Positions 25,342 to 34,396 of a stretch of DNA of 64,000 nucleotides are shown here, piece by piece. The stretch covers positions 501,976 through 565,975 of the forward strand of contig NZ_CP141212.1 in NCBI RefSeq assembly GCF_035610345.1, read 5' to 3'. A model generated the notes under the pieces. It did no database searches. It was not told the DNA's origin and saw only the letters and a list, made by a program, of their open reading frames with translations. Position 1 is the first letter of the stretch, and the number at the start of each line of letters is the position of its first letter. Origin of the DNA: Sinorhizobium meliloti. Its GTDB lineage: Bacteria > Pseudomonadota > Alphaproteobacteria > Rhizobiales > Rhizobiaceae. The position numbers were made by a program, and so were the translations under genes.

Positions 25342-26124
25342 TTATCCGCCGTAGATGTCGAAGTCGAAGTATTTCTTCGAGAAGGCGTCGTAGGTGCCGT
25401 TCTCGCGGATCGCCTTGATCGCCGCGTTGATCTTTTCCTTCAGTTCCGTCTCTCCCTTGCGCAAGCCTACGCCGACGCCCGGCCCGATGACGTCGACGTC
25501 CTCGGCGACCTCGCCCTTGTAATCGCAACACTGCTTGCCCTGGTCGCTTTTCAGGAAGGCATCGAGGGCGATCGCGTCAGCCTGGACGGCATCGACGCGG
25601 CCGGCGGCGAGATCCTGGTTCGCCTCGTCCTGCGTCTGATATTCCTTCACCTCGACGCCGGCCGGCGCAAAGTGTTTCACGGCATAGGCCTGGTGCACGG
25701 TCGACACCTGCACCCCGATCGTCTTGCCGGCGAGACCCTCCGGCGTCGGCTTGATGTCGTCGCCCTTGGCGCCGATGATGCCGGTCGGCGTATTGTAGTA
25801 CTTGTCGGAGAAGTCGATGGTCTTCAGCCGCTCCGCGGTGATCGACATCGAGCCGATGATCATGTCGATCTTCTTGGAGGTCAGCGCCGGAATGATGCCG
25901 TCCCAGGCAACCGGGGTGACGACGCAATCGAGCTTGGCCTCGGCGCACATGGCCTTCATGAACTCGATCTCCCAGCCTTGCCAGTTGCCGCTGGCGTCAG
26001 GCGAAGTGAAGGGCGGATAAGGCTCCGCCGCAATTCCCACCTTGACCTGTTGGGCCGAGGCGGCGGCCGCACCCGTGATGGCCAGGGCGGCGGCGAGCGC
26101 CACGAGTTTCAATGTCTTCTTCAT
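25342..26124 (-). CDS. Polar amino acid ABC transporter substrate-binding protein
   Basis: A 260-residue periplasmic binding protein of the HisJ/ArgT/NocT family. A signal peptide (KKTLKLVALAAALAITGAAAASA) is cleaved before QQVKVG. The mature start KVGIAAEPYPPFTSPDASGNWQGWEIEFMKAMC and ITAERLKTIDFSDKYYNTPTGIIGAKG are the family signatures; both lobes and the C-terminal acidic region are present. The family binds basic amino acids and opines, which fits the arginine catabolic genes nearby. The start at 26124 is chosen for the normal signal peptide; the frame extends nine codons upstream. The ATPase gene lies 35 bases upstream on the same strand. Confidence 0.9.
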   Translation of the reverse strand: MKKTLKLVALAAALAITGAAAASAQQVKVGIAAEPYPPFTSPDASGNWQGWEIEFMKAMCAEAKLDCVVTPVAWDGIIPALTSKKIDMIIGSMSITAERLKTIDFSDKYYNTPTGIIGAKGDDIKPTPEGLAGKTIGVQVSTVHQAYAVKHFAPAGVEVKEYQTQDEANQDLAAGRVDAVQADAIALDAFLKSDQGKQCCDYKGEVAEDVDVIGPGVGVGLRKGETELKEKINAAIKAIRENGTYDAFSKKYFDFDIYGG

Positions 26125-26159
26125 GCCGTTCCCTTTTTGGTTGTTGAGCATTGCGGAAT

Positions 26160-26933
26160 TCAGTGAATGGAGCTGATGAACTTCTTGAGCCTTTCGGATT
26201 TCGGAGCGCCGAAGATCGCCTCTGGCGGACCCTGTTCCTCGATCACGCCGTTGTGCAGGAAAACGATGTGCGTGGCGACGTCACGCGCGAATTTCATCTC
26301 ATGGGTCACGAGCACCATCGTCCGCTTTTCCCGCGCCAGATCGCCGATGACCGAAAGCACTTCGCCGACGAGTTCCGGATCGAGCGCAGAGGTCGGCTCG
26401 TCGAAGAGCATGACCAGCGGCTGGATCGCAAGCGCCCGGGCAATGGCGGCGCGTTGCTGCTGACCGCCGGACAGGAAAGCCGGATAGGCATCCCGCTTCT
26501 CGTAAAGGCCGACCCGGCGGAGCAGCGCCTCGGCCGTCTCAACCGCTTCGGCCTTCGTTTTGCCGAGTACGTGCACCGGCGCCTCGATGACATTCTGGAG
26601 AATTGTCATGTGCTGCCAGAGATTGAAGCTTTGGAAAACCATGCCGAGCTGGGTGCGGATCCGCTGGACCTGCTTGCGGTCGGCCGGCATCAATCCGCCG
26701 TGTCCGTCCGGCTTCATGCGGATCTCTTCTCCGTGCACGCTGATCTGGCCGGTCGAGGGCAGTTCCAACATGTTGATGCAACGGAGAAGCGTGGATTTGC
26801 CGGAACCGCTGCCGCCGATGATCGCGATGACGTCGCCCTGCTGCGCGCTCAGCGATACGCCCTTCAGCACTTCCAATGGCCCGAAACGCTTGTGGAGGTC
26901 GGTAACCGCGATTGCCTGGGCCGCATCCGTCAT
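26160..26933 (-). CDS. Polar amino acid ABC transporter ATP-binding protein (HisP-like)
   Basis: A 257-residue ABC ATPase. Walker A is GGSGSGKST near residue 40, the Q-loop follows in LGMVFQSFNLWQHMT, the signature is LSGGQQQRAAIARAL and Walker B is VMLFDEPTSALDPE, with the H-loop in VTHEMKFA. These are the HisP/GlnQ-type sequences. It is the first gene of the operon ATPase, binding protein, two permeases and M20 hydrolase. The operon starts from the 270-base divergent region that also serves the TetR-type regulator and contains an inverted repeat at 27063-27082. Confidence 0.93.
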   Translation of the reverse strand: MTDAAQAIAVTDLHKRFGPLEVLKGVSLSAQQGDVIAIIGGSGSGKSTLLRCINMLELPSTGQISVHGEEIRMKPDGHGGLMPADRKQVQRIRTQLGMVFQSFNLWQHMTILQNVIEAPVHVLGKTKAEAVETAEALLRRVGLYEKRDAYPAFLSGGQQQRAAIARALAIQPLVMLFDEPTSALDPELVGEVLSVIGDLAREKRTMVLVTHEMKFARDVATHIVFLHNGVIEEQGPPEAIFGAPKSERLKKFISSIH

Positions 26934-27062
26934 CGGCGCGCGGCTCCTCTCGTTCGCGGAACGTTCGTTGAAGCCATAAAAACAGTTCCCCTGGTCGTTC
27001 TCTCGTGCAGCATCTTCGGCTTGTCACGCTGTTTCTGGAGGGCATCGTTGCACTTGTGTCGC

Positions 27063-27082
27063 TATTATTCAAGCGTATAATA
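27063..27082. promoter_or_regulatory. Candidate operator TATTAT-N8-ATAATA in the divergent region
   Basis: A perfect inverted repeat with six-base arms and an eight-base spacer, AT-rich in otherwise GC-rich DNA. It lies midway, about 120-130 bases from both the ABC operon start and the TetR gene start. It is a natural candidate for binding by the adjacent TetR-family regulator. Binding is inferred only from position and symmetry. Confidence 0.42.
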
Positions 27083-27202
27083 ACACCCGCGTCGATTTTC
27101 TGACGCTCCTCGCAACAACGGTCATTCCCGGGAGCAACGCATGAGCCCAACCGGTTCGCAGGCAATGACGATCTGGCTGAACGGCACGGCGCGGGGCACG
27201 CG

Positions 27203-27817
27203 GTGAACCGGCGCAGCTTCTATCGCGCCCCCGAGGGCGAGCGGCGCCAGGAACTGATCGAAGCGACGCTGGACTGCATCTCGGAATTCGGCCTCAAGGG
27301 TGCGACCGTGCGCCAGATCGCCGTTCGCGCCGGCGTTACCGCAGGGCTCGTCCGTCATTATTTCGAATCCAAAGACCAGATGGTTGCGGAGGCATACCGC
27401 GCCGTCATCGCCTCTCTCACGGAGAAGGCGAAGAACGTCGAGGGCGATCCGGCGACGCGTCTCAAGGATTTCATCGCCATCAATCTGACCGAACCGGTCG
27501 CCGACAGCCGCAGCATCTCGCTCTGGGCCGCTTTCATCAGCCAGGTGCGGGTCGATCCGGTGCTCGCGGAAATCCATCGCGACGGCTACCTCGCCTTCCG
27601 CAACGCGTTGCAGGAGTTGCTCAGCGATTTTCTTGCGGCCAAGGGCCGGCCCGCCGGTCCCGAGGAGTGCCGCCGCTACGCAATCGCGATCAACGGCCTC
27701 GTGGACGGGCTATGGGTCGAAGGCTGTCTCGCCGGAGATCTCTTTCGCGAGGGCGAACTGGTCGGCATCGCCATGGCCTCGGTCGAAGCCCTGCTCGGTC
27801 TTCGGATCGAAAAATAG
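27203..27817 (+). CDS. TetR family regulator, BetI-like
   Basis: A 204-residue TetR-family repressor starting at GTG. The N-terminal helix-turn-helix (ELIEATLDCISEFGLKGATVRQIAVRAGVTAGLVRHYFESKDQMVAEAYRAV) closely follows the BetI pattern, and the C-terminal ligand domain includes LWAAFISQVRVDPVLAEIH, which is also BetI-like. BetI itself responds to choline in betaine synthesis, but no bet genes are present. The neighbours, an aminotransferase and a ThDP decarboxylase immediately downstream and a divergent amino acid transporter, suggest that it controls arginine or guanidino-acid catabolism. Confidence 0.85.
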   Translation: MNRRSFYRAPEGERRQELIEATLDCISEFGLKGATVRQIAVRAGVTAGLVRHYFESKDQMVAEAYRAVIASLTEKAKNVEGDPATRLKDFIAINLTEPVADSRSISLWAAFISQVRVDPVLAEIHRDGYLAFRNALQELLSDFLAAKGRPAGPEECRRYAIAINGLVDGLWVEGCLAGDLFREGELVGIAMASVEALLGLRIEK

Positions 27818-27839
27818 AAACGAATGAGGGAGTGAATAC

Positions 27840-29030
27840 TTGCGCTACGCGTCGATCACATCACGTCTTGCCGAGCTCGGTTCCGGCAAATGGACGCTGC
27901 ACACCCGCGCACGTCAGCTGAAAGCGAGTGGCGCCGAGCTCATCGAGCTCACAATCGGCGAACCGGATCTGCCGCCTGACCGCGCGCTTCTGGAAGAGTG
28001 CCAGCGGGCGATGAATGCGGGGCGCTACCGCTATTCAAACGGCCGCGGAGAGCCGGCGGTCGTGGCGGCGCTTACCGAAAAATACCGTCGCCGCCGTGCC
28101 GCCGTGACCGCGGAGAACATTCTTTGCTTCCCGGGAACGCAGACGGCGCTCTTTGCCGTGATGTTCGCGCTTGCCGAGACGGGCGACGGCGTGCTCGTCG
28201 GAGACCCCCTGTACGCGACCTATGAAGGCGTAATCCGGTCCACGGGGGCCCATCCGGTATTCGTACCGCTTGACCCGGAAAACGGCTTCCACATGCGGGC
28301 GGAGGATCTGGAAAATGCGGTCACGCCCGAATGCCGCGTGCTGCTCCTCAATACGCCGCACAACCCCACCGGCGCCGTTTTGACGGCGGAAGAGATTGCG
28401 GCGATCGGTGAAGTCGCGCGCCGTCACGATCTCTGGATCGTCTGCGACGAGGTCTATGAGGAGCTCGTCTTCGATGCGCTCTTCGCTTCGCCGTTCGACA
28501 ATCCCGATCTTGCCGAACGCACCGTGGTCGTCTCGTCCATTTCGAAGTCGCATGCAGCACCCGGCTTTCGCAGCGGCTGGGCCGTCGGCCCGGCCGAGTT
28601 CACCGAGCGCCTGCTGCCGATCTCCGAGACCATGCTTTTCGGCCAGCAGCCGTTCATCGCCGATATGACCGCTTACGCGCTGACGCATGACATCGATACG
28701 GCGAGGCAGATGCGGAAATCCTACAGCCGGCGTGCCCGGCGGATCATCGACGGTCTTGCGGGGGCGTCCGGGGTTTCGGTGCTGCCGCCGGAGGCGGGTA
28801 TGTTTGCGCTGATCGACGTCTCCGGCACGGGCCTCTCCGGCGAAGCCTTCGCCTGGGCGCTCCTGGAAGAGGAGGGAGTTGCGGTCATGCCGGGGTCGTC
28901 CTTCGGCGACAAGGCACGCAACTTTCTGCGCGTGAGCCTCACCGTTCCGGATGCCGCCATCGAGGAGGCCTGCCGCCGCATCGCCGCACTGGCCGAACGC
29001 TGCACCACCCGCAAGGAGCGCCGCGCATGA
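27840..29030 (+). CDS. Aminotransferase class I/II, probable arginine:pyruvate transaminase (AruH-like)
   Basis: A 396-residue fold-type I aminotransferase starting at TTG with GAGGGAG upstream. Signatures are LIELTIGEPDLPPDRALLEE, NTPHNPTGAVLT, the Asp in IVCDEVYEELVF and the Schiff-base lysine in SSISKSHAAPGFRSGW with the substrate-binding arginine. Its stop overlaps the start of the next gene (ATGA), a decarboxylase of the 2-ketoarginine type. In Pseudomonas aeruginosa, AruH transaminates arginine to 2-ketoarginine and AruI decarboxylates it, and this pair has the same order. The substrate assignment is therefore inferred from context, not from residues seen here. Confidence 0.8.
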   Translation: MRYASITSRLAELGSGKWTLHTRARQLKASGAELIELTIGEPDLPPDRALLEECQRAMNAGRYRYSNGRGEPAVVAALTEKYRRRRAAVTAENILCFPGTQTALFAVMFALAETGDGVLVGDPLYATYEGVIRSTGAHPVFVPLDPENGFHMRAEDLENAVTPECRVLLLNTPHNPTGAVLTAEEIAAIGEVARRHDLWIVCDEVYEELVFDALFASPFDNPDLAERTVVVSSISKSHAAPGFRSGWAVGPAEFTERLLPISETMLFGQQPFIADMTAYALTHDIDTARQMRKSYSRRARRIIDGLAGASGVSVLPPEAGMFALIDVSGTGLSGEAFAWALLEEEGVAVMPGSSFGDKARNFLRVSLTVPDAAIEEACRRIAALAERCTTRKERRA

Positions 29031-30640
29031 CAGTCGAATCGAAAACCGTCGGCGAGACCCTTGTCGATCTCCTGGAGGCAAACGGAGTGGAGGTCGTATT
29101 CGGCATTCCGGGCGTGCATACGGTCGAACTTTACCGGGGCCTTGCCGCATCGAATATTCGCCACGTCACGCCGCGCCACGAACAGGGTGCGGGCTTCATG
29201 GCCGACGGTTATGCACGCGTCAGCGGCAAGCCTGGCGTGGCCCTCGTGATCACCGGTCCGGGCGTTACCAATACGATCACCGCCATGGCGCAAGCCCGGC
29301 AGGACTCGATCCCGATGCTCGTGATCTCCGGCGTCAACCGCCGGGATTCCCTCGGGCATGGCCGGGGGCTGCTGCACGAGCTGCCCGATCAAAATGGAAT
29401 GATGAAGACGCTGGCGCTCTATTCGCACACGCTTCTCAACCCCGCCGATCTGCCGCTCGTCGTCGACCGCGCCTTTGCCGTGCTGCTTTCCGGCCGGCCG
29501 GGCCCGGTCCATATCGAAATCCCGACCGACGTGATGGCCCTGAAGATCGAGGGTCGTGCGGCAAAGCCGGCGGCGGCGACCCGCCCGCGCTCCGACAGCG
29601 AAACGCTGCAAAGGGCGGCGATCCTCTGCGCCGAAGCCGTCCGGCCCGTCATTCTGTGCGGCGGCGGCGCCCTGACGGCGGAAGCCGAAGTGCGGGAACT
29701 CGCCGAGCGGATCGGTGCGCCGGTGGTCACGACGGTCAACGCCCGCGGCATGCTTGCCGGCCATCCGCTCCGGGTACCGGCAAGCCCGAGCCTCAAGGCT
29801 ATACGCGAGCTGTTGCGGGAGGCGGACCTCGTGCTGGCGCTCGGCACCGAAATGGGCCAGACCGATTACGATCTCTATGCGGATGGTGGCTTTCCGCTGC
29901 TGAAGAACCTCATTCGCACCGACATCGATGCGGCGCAGCTCGCGCGCGGACCTCAGGCAGCACTTTCGATCCTCTCCGGCGCGAAGGCTGCGACTGCGGG
30001 CATTCTGGGCTTCCTGCCGGACCATGCGTCAGCGAAGAATGGAGCCTCGCGGGCGGAGGCCGCGCGCAAGCAGGCGCTGAAGGAGCTGACACCGAAAATG
30101 CTTGCGGAAATCGGCGTCGTCGAGGCGATCTACCGGACGCTCCCCGACTGCACCATCGTCGGGGACTCGACCCAGGCCGTCTATGCCGGCAACCTCTATT
30201 GCGACGCACCGCGGCAAAGGGCGTGGTTCAATTCGGCGACGGGCTACGGCTCGCTCGGCTATGCGCCTCCCGCCGCGGTAGGCGCTGCGGTCGCCGATCG
30301 GGGGCGGCCGGTCATATGCCTCGTCGGCGATGGCGGGTTCCAGTTTTCTCTGGCTGAGATCGGTTCGGCGGTGGATGCGCATGCCAGGGTCGTCTTCCTC
30401 GTCTGGAACAATGACGGATACCGGGAAATCGAGTCCTACATGGTCGAATCGGGGATCACGCCGGAGGGCGTAAAACCTTCCGCGCCCGATTTCCTGCTGA
30501 CCGCCAAAGCCTACGGACTGCCTGCAGAGCGGCTGGCGACCGTGAAGGATTTGCCGCGCGCTCTCGCCGATGCGGCGTCGCGCCCGGGGCCTTCGCTCAT
30601 CGAAATCCACCAGGAGAGAACCGCCGGCGCTACAGCGTGA
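29027..30640 (+). CDS. ThDP-dependent 5-guanidino-2-oxopentanoate decarboxylase (AruI-like)
   Basis: A 537-residue enzyme of the acetolactate synthase/benzoylformate decarboxylase superfamily. The catalytic glutamate is in [20 protein letters not shown] near residue 50, the central domain follows, and the ThDP-magnesium motif is [14 protein letters not shown] ending in WNNDGY near 450. The sequence resembles AruI, which decarboxylates 2-ketoarginine to 4-guanidinobutyraldehyde in the arginine transaminase pathway. The coupled aminotransferase gene supports this. Enzymes for the next steps, a guanidinobutyraldehyde dehydrogenase and guanidinobutyrase, are not in this window. Acetolactate synthase is unlikely because no small subunit or FAD-type context is present. 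Confidence 0.82.
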   Translation: MTVESKTVGETLVDLLEANGVEVVFGIPGVHTVELYRGLAASNIRHVTPRHEQGAGFMADGYARVSGKPGVALVITGPGVTNTITAMAQARQDSIPMLVISGVNRRDSLGHGRGLLHELPDQNGMMKTLALYSHTLLNPADLPLVVDRAFAVLLSGRPGPVHIEIPTDVMALKIEGRAAKPAAATRPRSDSETLQRAAILCAEAVRPVILCGGGALTAEAEVRELAERIGAPVVTTVNARGMLAGHPLRVPASPSLKAIRELLREADLVLALGTEMGQTDYDLYADGGFPLLKNLIRTDIDAAQLARGPQAALSILSGAKAATAGILGFLPDHASAKNGASRAEAARKQALKELTPKMLAEIGVVEAIYRTLPDCTIVGDSTQAVYAGNLYCDAPRQRAWFNSATGYGSLGYAPPAAVGAAVADRGRPVICLVGDGGFQFSLAEIGSAVDAHARVVFLVWNNDGYREIESYMVESGITPEGVKPSAPDFLLTAKAYGLPAERLATVKDLPRALADAASRPGPSLIEIHQERTAGATA

Positions 30641-30798
30641 CGGCCCGGATTTGACTTTTACGGCCCGGAGTGATGTTAAGAGCGCACATGCTCGAATCCG
30701 GCCACGTTCTTCGTGTAGCTTGGTGCTCGGGCTGAATTGTCTCGCTTGCGTTCGATCGCGGATAGACCGGACGCAAAGAGAAAGGGACCGCGTCCTAG

Positions 30799-31221
30799 AT
30801 GGACCTCATGGGTGGTGGCAGCAGGAGCATGCACGCCAGCCGGCTTCTCGCCGTGCTGTGGCTGTTCTGCGCCTCTCTATCCATGCAGGTCATTGCGGTC
30901 GGCCAGAGTGCAGCAAGCCGTGCGGCCGGAGCGCCGGCCGGCAATGTCGCTCAACCCGATACAGGTTCCTCCGACCGGCCGGTCGCCCGCCAGATATGCA
31001 GGGCGGTTGCACTGCCCGACCTCCGTTTCAGCGGCGAGCGCGCGGACGGCAAGTCGATGGTCGGCGGCGATCCGGCGCCGTTCATCCAGCTCCAACGCGT
31101 TGCGCTCGCTGCGCCCGAGGATTCTCCTGCTCCAACTCTGCCGCGAGCCGAAATCGCAGGCGGCGCACCGTGTCAGAACGAGTGCATCCGCGCGCCGCCA
31201 CCGTCGGCCGCCATCGTTTGA
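30799..31221 (+). CDS. Hypothetical exported protein upstream of secDF
   Basis: A possible 140-residue protein. It has a signal-peptide-like segment (ASRLLAVLWLFCASLSMQVIAVG) and then a low-complexity Ala/Pro/Ser-rich region with four cysteines near the end and in QICRAV. I recognise no family. The start is unclear: ATGs at 30799, 30808 and 30829 are in frame and none has an ideal ribosome binding site. A promoter-like TTGACT-N17-TGTTAA begins at 30651. The reverse strand also has a weaker open frame here. Treat it as a probable but unproven gene; codon usage seems compatible with its neighbours. Confidence 0.4.
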   Translation: MDLMGGGSRSMHASRLLAVLWLFCASLSMQVIAVGQSAASRAAGAPAGNVAQPDTGSSDRPVARQICRAVALPDLRFSGERADGKSMVGGDPAPFIQLQRVALAAPEDSPAPTLPRAEIAGGAPCQNECIRAPPPSAAIV

Positions 31222-31314
31222 GTTCGGCAGGGCTTTCGATCCCGCCTCAGCCATTGATGAAAACCCAGCCCGGACGCTGCTCGAAGCGCGTTCAGGCATT
31301 TATGGAATTCCCAC

Positions 31315-33849
31315 ATGCGTACATCCAGATGGGCGGTCCTCGCCTATGTCGCGATCATCATTTTCGGATGCCTTGCGGCGTTGCCGAGCGTTTTGACGCC
31401 GGCCATGAGGGAGCAGGTCGCTTCCGTTCTTCCGTTCAAGCCGGTCACGCTCGGCCTCGATCTGAGGGGCGGTTCGCACCTCGTTCTCGAAGTGGACGGG
31501 GCGGGGCTGCAGAAGGCTCGCCTCAACTCGCTTCTCGACGATACCCGTCGCGTCCTGCGCGGTGAGCGCGTCTCCGCCTCCTCTGCGCGTATCAGCGGCA
31601 ACAGCGTGACCGTAAGCATCCCCGATGCTCAGGACCGGGAAAAGGTTCTGCCGAAGCTGCAGGAACTGGCGACGCCCGTGAGCACTGTGGGTTTTGCCGC
31701 CCCCGCTCCCGAGGTCGAGGTAACGACGGCGGGCGATGTCATCACCCTGGCCATGACCGAGGCGGGTCTTGCCGACCGCATGACCAAGGCGGTCGAGCAG
31801 AGCCTGGAAATCATCCGCAACCGCGTCGACCAGGTCGGCGTCGCCGAGCCGCTGATCCAGCGCATCGGTTCCAACCGCATTCTCGTCCAGCTGCCCGGTC
31901 TCCAGGATCCGACTCACCTGCGTGAGCTTCTGGGTTCGACGGCACAGATGAGCTTCCACATGCTCGACCAGGCCGTCGACGTCACGCAGCCGGCGCCACG
32001 CGGGGTCGACATTCTGCCGGGCGCCAATGACGGCAACCGCTATCCGGTCGAAAGCCGCGTCGCCATTTCCGGCGAGCGCCTGGACGACGCCAAGGTCGGC
32101 TTCGATCAGCGAACCAACCAGCCGGTCGTCGATTTCAGCTTCGACTCGCTCGGCGCCCGCCAGTTCGCCGACATCACCCGCGAAAACGTCGGCCGGCCGT
32201 TTGCGATCGTGCTCGACGGCAAGGTTCTGACGGCACCGGTCATCAACGAGCCCATTCTCGGTGGCCGCGGCCAGATCAGCGGCAGCTTCACGGTCGAGGA
32301 GGCGACGGTTCTTTCCGCGCTCCTGCGCTCCGGTGCGCTGCCGGCACCGCTGACGATCATCGAAGAGCGCTCGGTCGGTCCGAATCTGGGCAGCGACTCG
32401 ATTCGCATGGGCCTCTATACAGGTCTCGCCGGTTTCGGCCTCGTCGTGGTCCTCATGGTCGTGCTCTACGGCGCCTGGGGTATGATCGCCAATGTGGGTC
32501 TGGTTCTGCACACGATCATGACGATCGGCGTTCTCGGCCTGATCGGGTCGACGCTGACCTTGCCAGGTATCGCCGGTATCATTCTCGGCATCGGCATGGC
32601 CGTGGACGCTAACATCCTGATCAATGCGCGCATCCGCGAAGAGACCGAGGCGGGCGCCGGAGCGATGAAGGCGCTGGATATCGGCTTCAACAAGGCTTAT
32701 GCGACGATCATCGACTCCAACGTCACCACGCTTGCGGGCACTGTGCTTCTCTTCTGGTTCGGCAGCGGGCCGGTGAAAGGCTTTGCCGTCACCATGATGC
32801 TGGGCATCGGCATTTCGATGTTCACATCCGTTACGGTCGTGCGCCTGCTGATGCGCGAGGTCGTCGTGCGCCGCAAGATGAAGAAGCTGGAAATCCCGTC
32901 GCTTTTTGGCAAGGTGCCGCAGCTGCCCAACTTCTCCTTCATGAAGGGCCGCTTCCTCGCGATCGGCTTCTCGGCATTCCTGTCGATCAGCTCCGTCATC
33001 CTGTTCTTCACGCCGGGTCTCAACTACGGCATCGATTTCATCGGCGGCATTCAGGTCGAGGCGGTTTCGAAAGAGAAGATCAATCTGCCGACGCTGCGTC
33101 AAAGCCTCGAGGAGCTCAATCTCGGCGAGGTGGCGCTCCAGGACTTCGGCGGCGGCCAATCGGTGCTGATCCGCGTGCAGCGGCAGCCGGGCGGCGAGCA
33201 GGCGCAGACGGTGGCATTGAACAAGATCAAGGATGCGGTGACGACCGCCATCCCCGGTGCCAGCATGGAGCGGACCGAGGTCGTCGGTCCGACGGTCAGC
33301 GGCGAATTGGCGCGCTCCGGCTTCCTCGCCGTCGCTCTCGCCATGTTGGCGATCCTGCTCTACATCTGGTTCCGCTTCGAATGGCACTTCGCCGTCGGCG
33401 CCATCGCCGTGCTCTTGCTCGACATCACCAAGACCGTCGGGTTCTTCGCGCTTACGGGCATCGACTTCAACCTGACCGCGATCGCAGCGCTGCTCACGAT
33501 GATCGGCTATTCGGTGAACGACAAGGTCGTGGTCTACGACCGCATGCGCGAAAACCTGCGCAAGTACAAATCGATGCCGTTCTCCGATCTCATCGACATG
33601 AGCATCAACCAGGTGATCGCGCGATGCATCTTCACCTCGGCTGCAACGGCGCTTTCCCTGGTGCCGATGGCGATCTGGGGCGGCGAGGCGGTGCAGAGCT
33701 TCGCATGGCCGATGATCTTCGGCGTCATCGTCGCGACGACCTCGTCCATCTATATCGGCGGCCCGATCCTGCTGTTCCTGAGCCGCTGGTGGAAGGAGCG
33801 GGAAGCCGCTCGTTCCACCGGGCAGCAGGCGGAAACGCCGACGGCCTGA
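31315..33849 (+). CDS. secDF: Protein translocase subunit SecDF (fused)
   Basis: An 844-residue fusion of SecD (about residues 1-520) and SecF (about 540-840), which uses the proton gradient to complete protein export through SecYEG at the inner membrane. SecD signatures are GLDLRGGSHLVLEVD, the large periplasmic P1 domain, and GIAGIILGIGMAVDANILINARIREE, which contains the conserved proton-pathway aspartate. The SecF half begins with the periplasmic turn FTPGLNYGIDFIGGIQVE and ends with IGYSVNDKVVVYDRMRENLRK. A total of about 12 membrane helices is expected. yajC is not adjacent. A strong intrinsic terminator follows. Confidence 0.95.
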   Translation: MRTSRWAVLAYVAIIIFGCLAALPSVLTPAMREQVASVLPFKPVTLGLDLRGGSHLVLEVDGAGLQKARLNSLLDDTRRVLRGERVSASSARISGNSVTVSIPDAQDREKVLPKLQELATPVSTVGFAAPAPEVEVTTAGDVITLAMTEAGLADRMTKAVEQSLEIIRNRVDQVGVAEPLIQRIGSNRILVQLPGLQDPTHLRELLGSTAQMSFHMLDQAVDVTQPAPRGVDILPGANDGNRYPVESRVAISGERLDDAKVGFDQRTNQPVVDFSFDSLGARQFADITRENVGRPFAIVLDGKVLTAPVINEPILGGRGQISGSFTVEEATVLSALLRSGALPAPLTIIEERSVGPNLGSDSIRMGLYTGLAGFGLVVVLMVVLYGAWGMIANVGLVLHTIMTIGVLGLIGSTLTLPGIAGIILGIGMAVDANILINARIREETEAGAGAMKALDIGFNKAYATIIDSNVTTLAGTVLLFWFGSGPVKGFAVTMMLGIGISMFTSVTVVRLLMREVVVRRKMKKLEIPSLFGKVPQLPNFSFMKGRFLAIGFSAFLSISSVILFFTPGLNYGIDFIGGIQVEAVSKEKINLPTLRQSLEELNLGEVALQDFGGGQSVLIRVQRQPGGEQAQTVALNKIKDAVTTAIPGASMERTEVVGPTVSGELARSGFLAVALAMLAILLYIWFRFEWHFAVGAIAVLLLDITKTVGFFALTGIDFNLTAIAALLTMIGYSVNDKVVVYDRMRENLRKYKSMPFSDLIDMSINQVIARCIFTSAATALSLVPMAIWGGEAVQSFAWPMIFGVIVATTSSIYIGGPILLFLSRWWKEREAARSTGQQAETPTA

Positions 33850-33923
33850 CGGCCTCGCGCCGTTGACGGATACGGGCGGAAAACCGTCCGCGCTTTTGCT
33901 GATGCCGCCGTGTCGATCGCGGC

Positions 33924-33957
33924 AAAGGGGCAGCCTCTCCGGGGGCTGCCCCTTTTT
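33924..33957 (+). terminator. Intrinsic terminator after secDF
   Basis: A perfect stem AAGGGGCAGCC/GGCTGCCCCTT (33925-33935 and 33944-33954) with an eight-base loop and the T-run TTTTT that continues from the right arm. It lies about 75 bases after the secDF stop codon. Confidence 0.88.
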
Positions 33958-34111
33958 CGTCGGAAATAACTGCCTATATTCGACTCGTCCCTTGCACGGC
34001 GATTCGGCGCTACCTAGATAGCGAGATAGCCCGGACAGGCGAACGGATTTGCCGAGACGGCAGCTACGGAAACGATATGGGGAATTATTTTTCTCGTTCT
34101 CGTTTCTTCAG

Positions 34112-34140
34112 TTGACGAAATTGGTAGATTATTTTAGTTT
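34112..34140 (+). promoter_or_regulatory. Candidate housekeeping promoter TTGACG-N17-TAGTTT
   Basis: A -35-like TTGACG (34112-34117), a 17-base spacer and TAGTTT (34135-34140), in an AT-rich patch with no overlapping gene. It would produce a leader of about 80 bases before the small gene at 34226. The stretch between the secDF terminator and this promoter (33958-34111) shows no gene or clear repeat. Confidence 0.4.
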
Positions 34141-34225
34141 GCCATCGTGGGAGGCGGAAGGATTCCGCTTCGATTTGTTCATGAGCGCCTGGCGTCCTGT
34201 GCCGGGCCAGCCAAAGGAGAGTGAC

Positions 34226-34318
34226 ATGTTCGAATTTTCGACCGCCGCTTTCTGCGGCTCACGTTCCCATTGTCGTGCAACGGTTAAAGGTCTCATTCGC
34301 CAACTTCGCCGAATGTGA
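34226..34318 (+). CDS. Small ORF, 30 residues, with strong ribosome binding site
   Basis: A 30-residue frame with the sequence MFEFSTAAFCGSRSHC followed by a basic part ending LRRM. AAAGGAG lies seven bases before the ATG, one of the best sites in the window. It has two cysteines and a net positive charge. No family is recognised. It lies between a promoter-like sequence and another small gene at 34397, so it might be a leader peptide for that gene or an independent small protein. Conservation across related species would decide. Confidence 0.45.
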   Translation: MFEFSTAAFCGSRSHCRATVKGLIRQLRRM

Positions 34319-34396
34319 CCGTTCAAACTTACCGAGTTCATCCTTTGCCGAGAATTGAATTATCCGCGCCCGTGGGTGCGGAGGAGCGTTATTTAC

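Noticed and set aside
31300..33387. Open frame of 695 codons on the minus strand opposite secDF
   Set aside because: It is composed of His/Asp/Arg-rich low-complexity sequence, the usual reverse-frame artefact; SecDF on the other strand is unmistakable.
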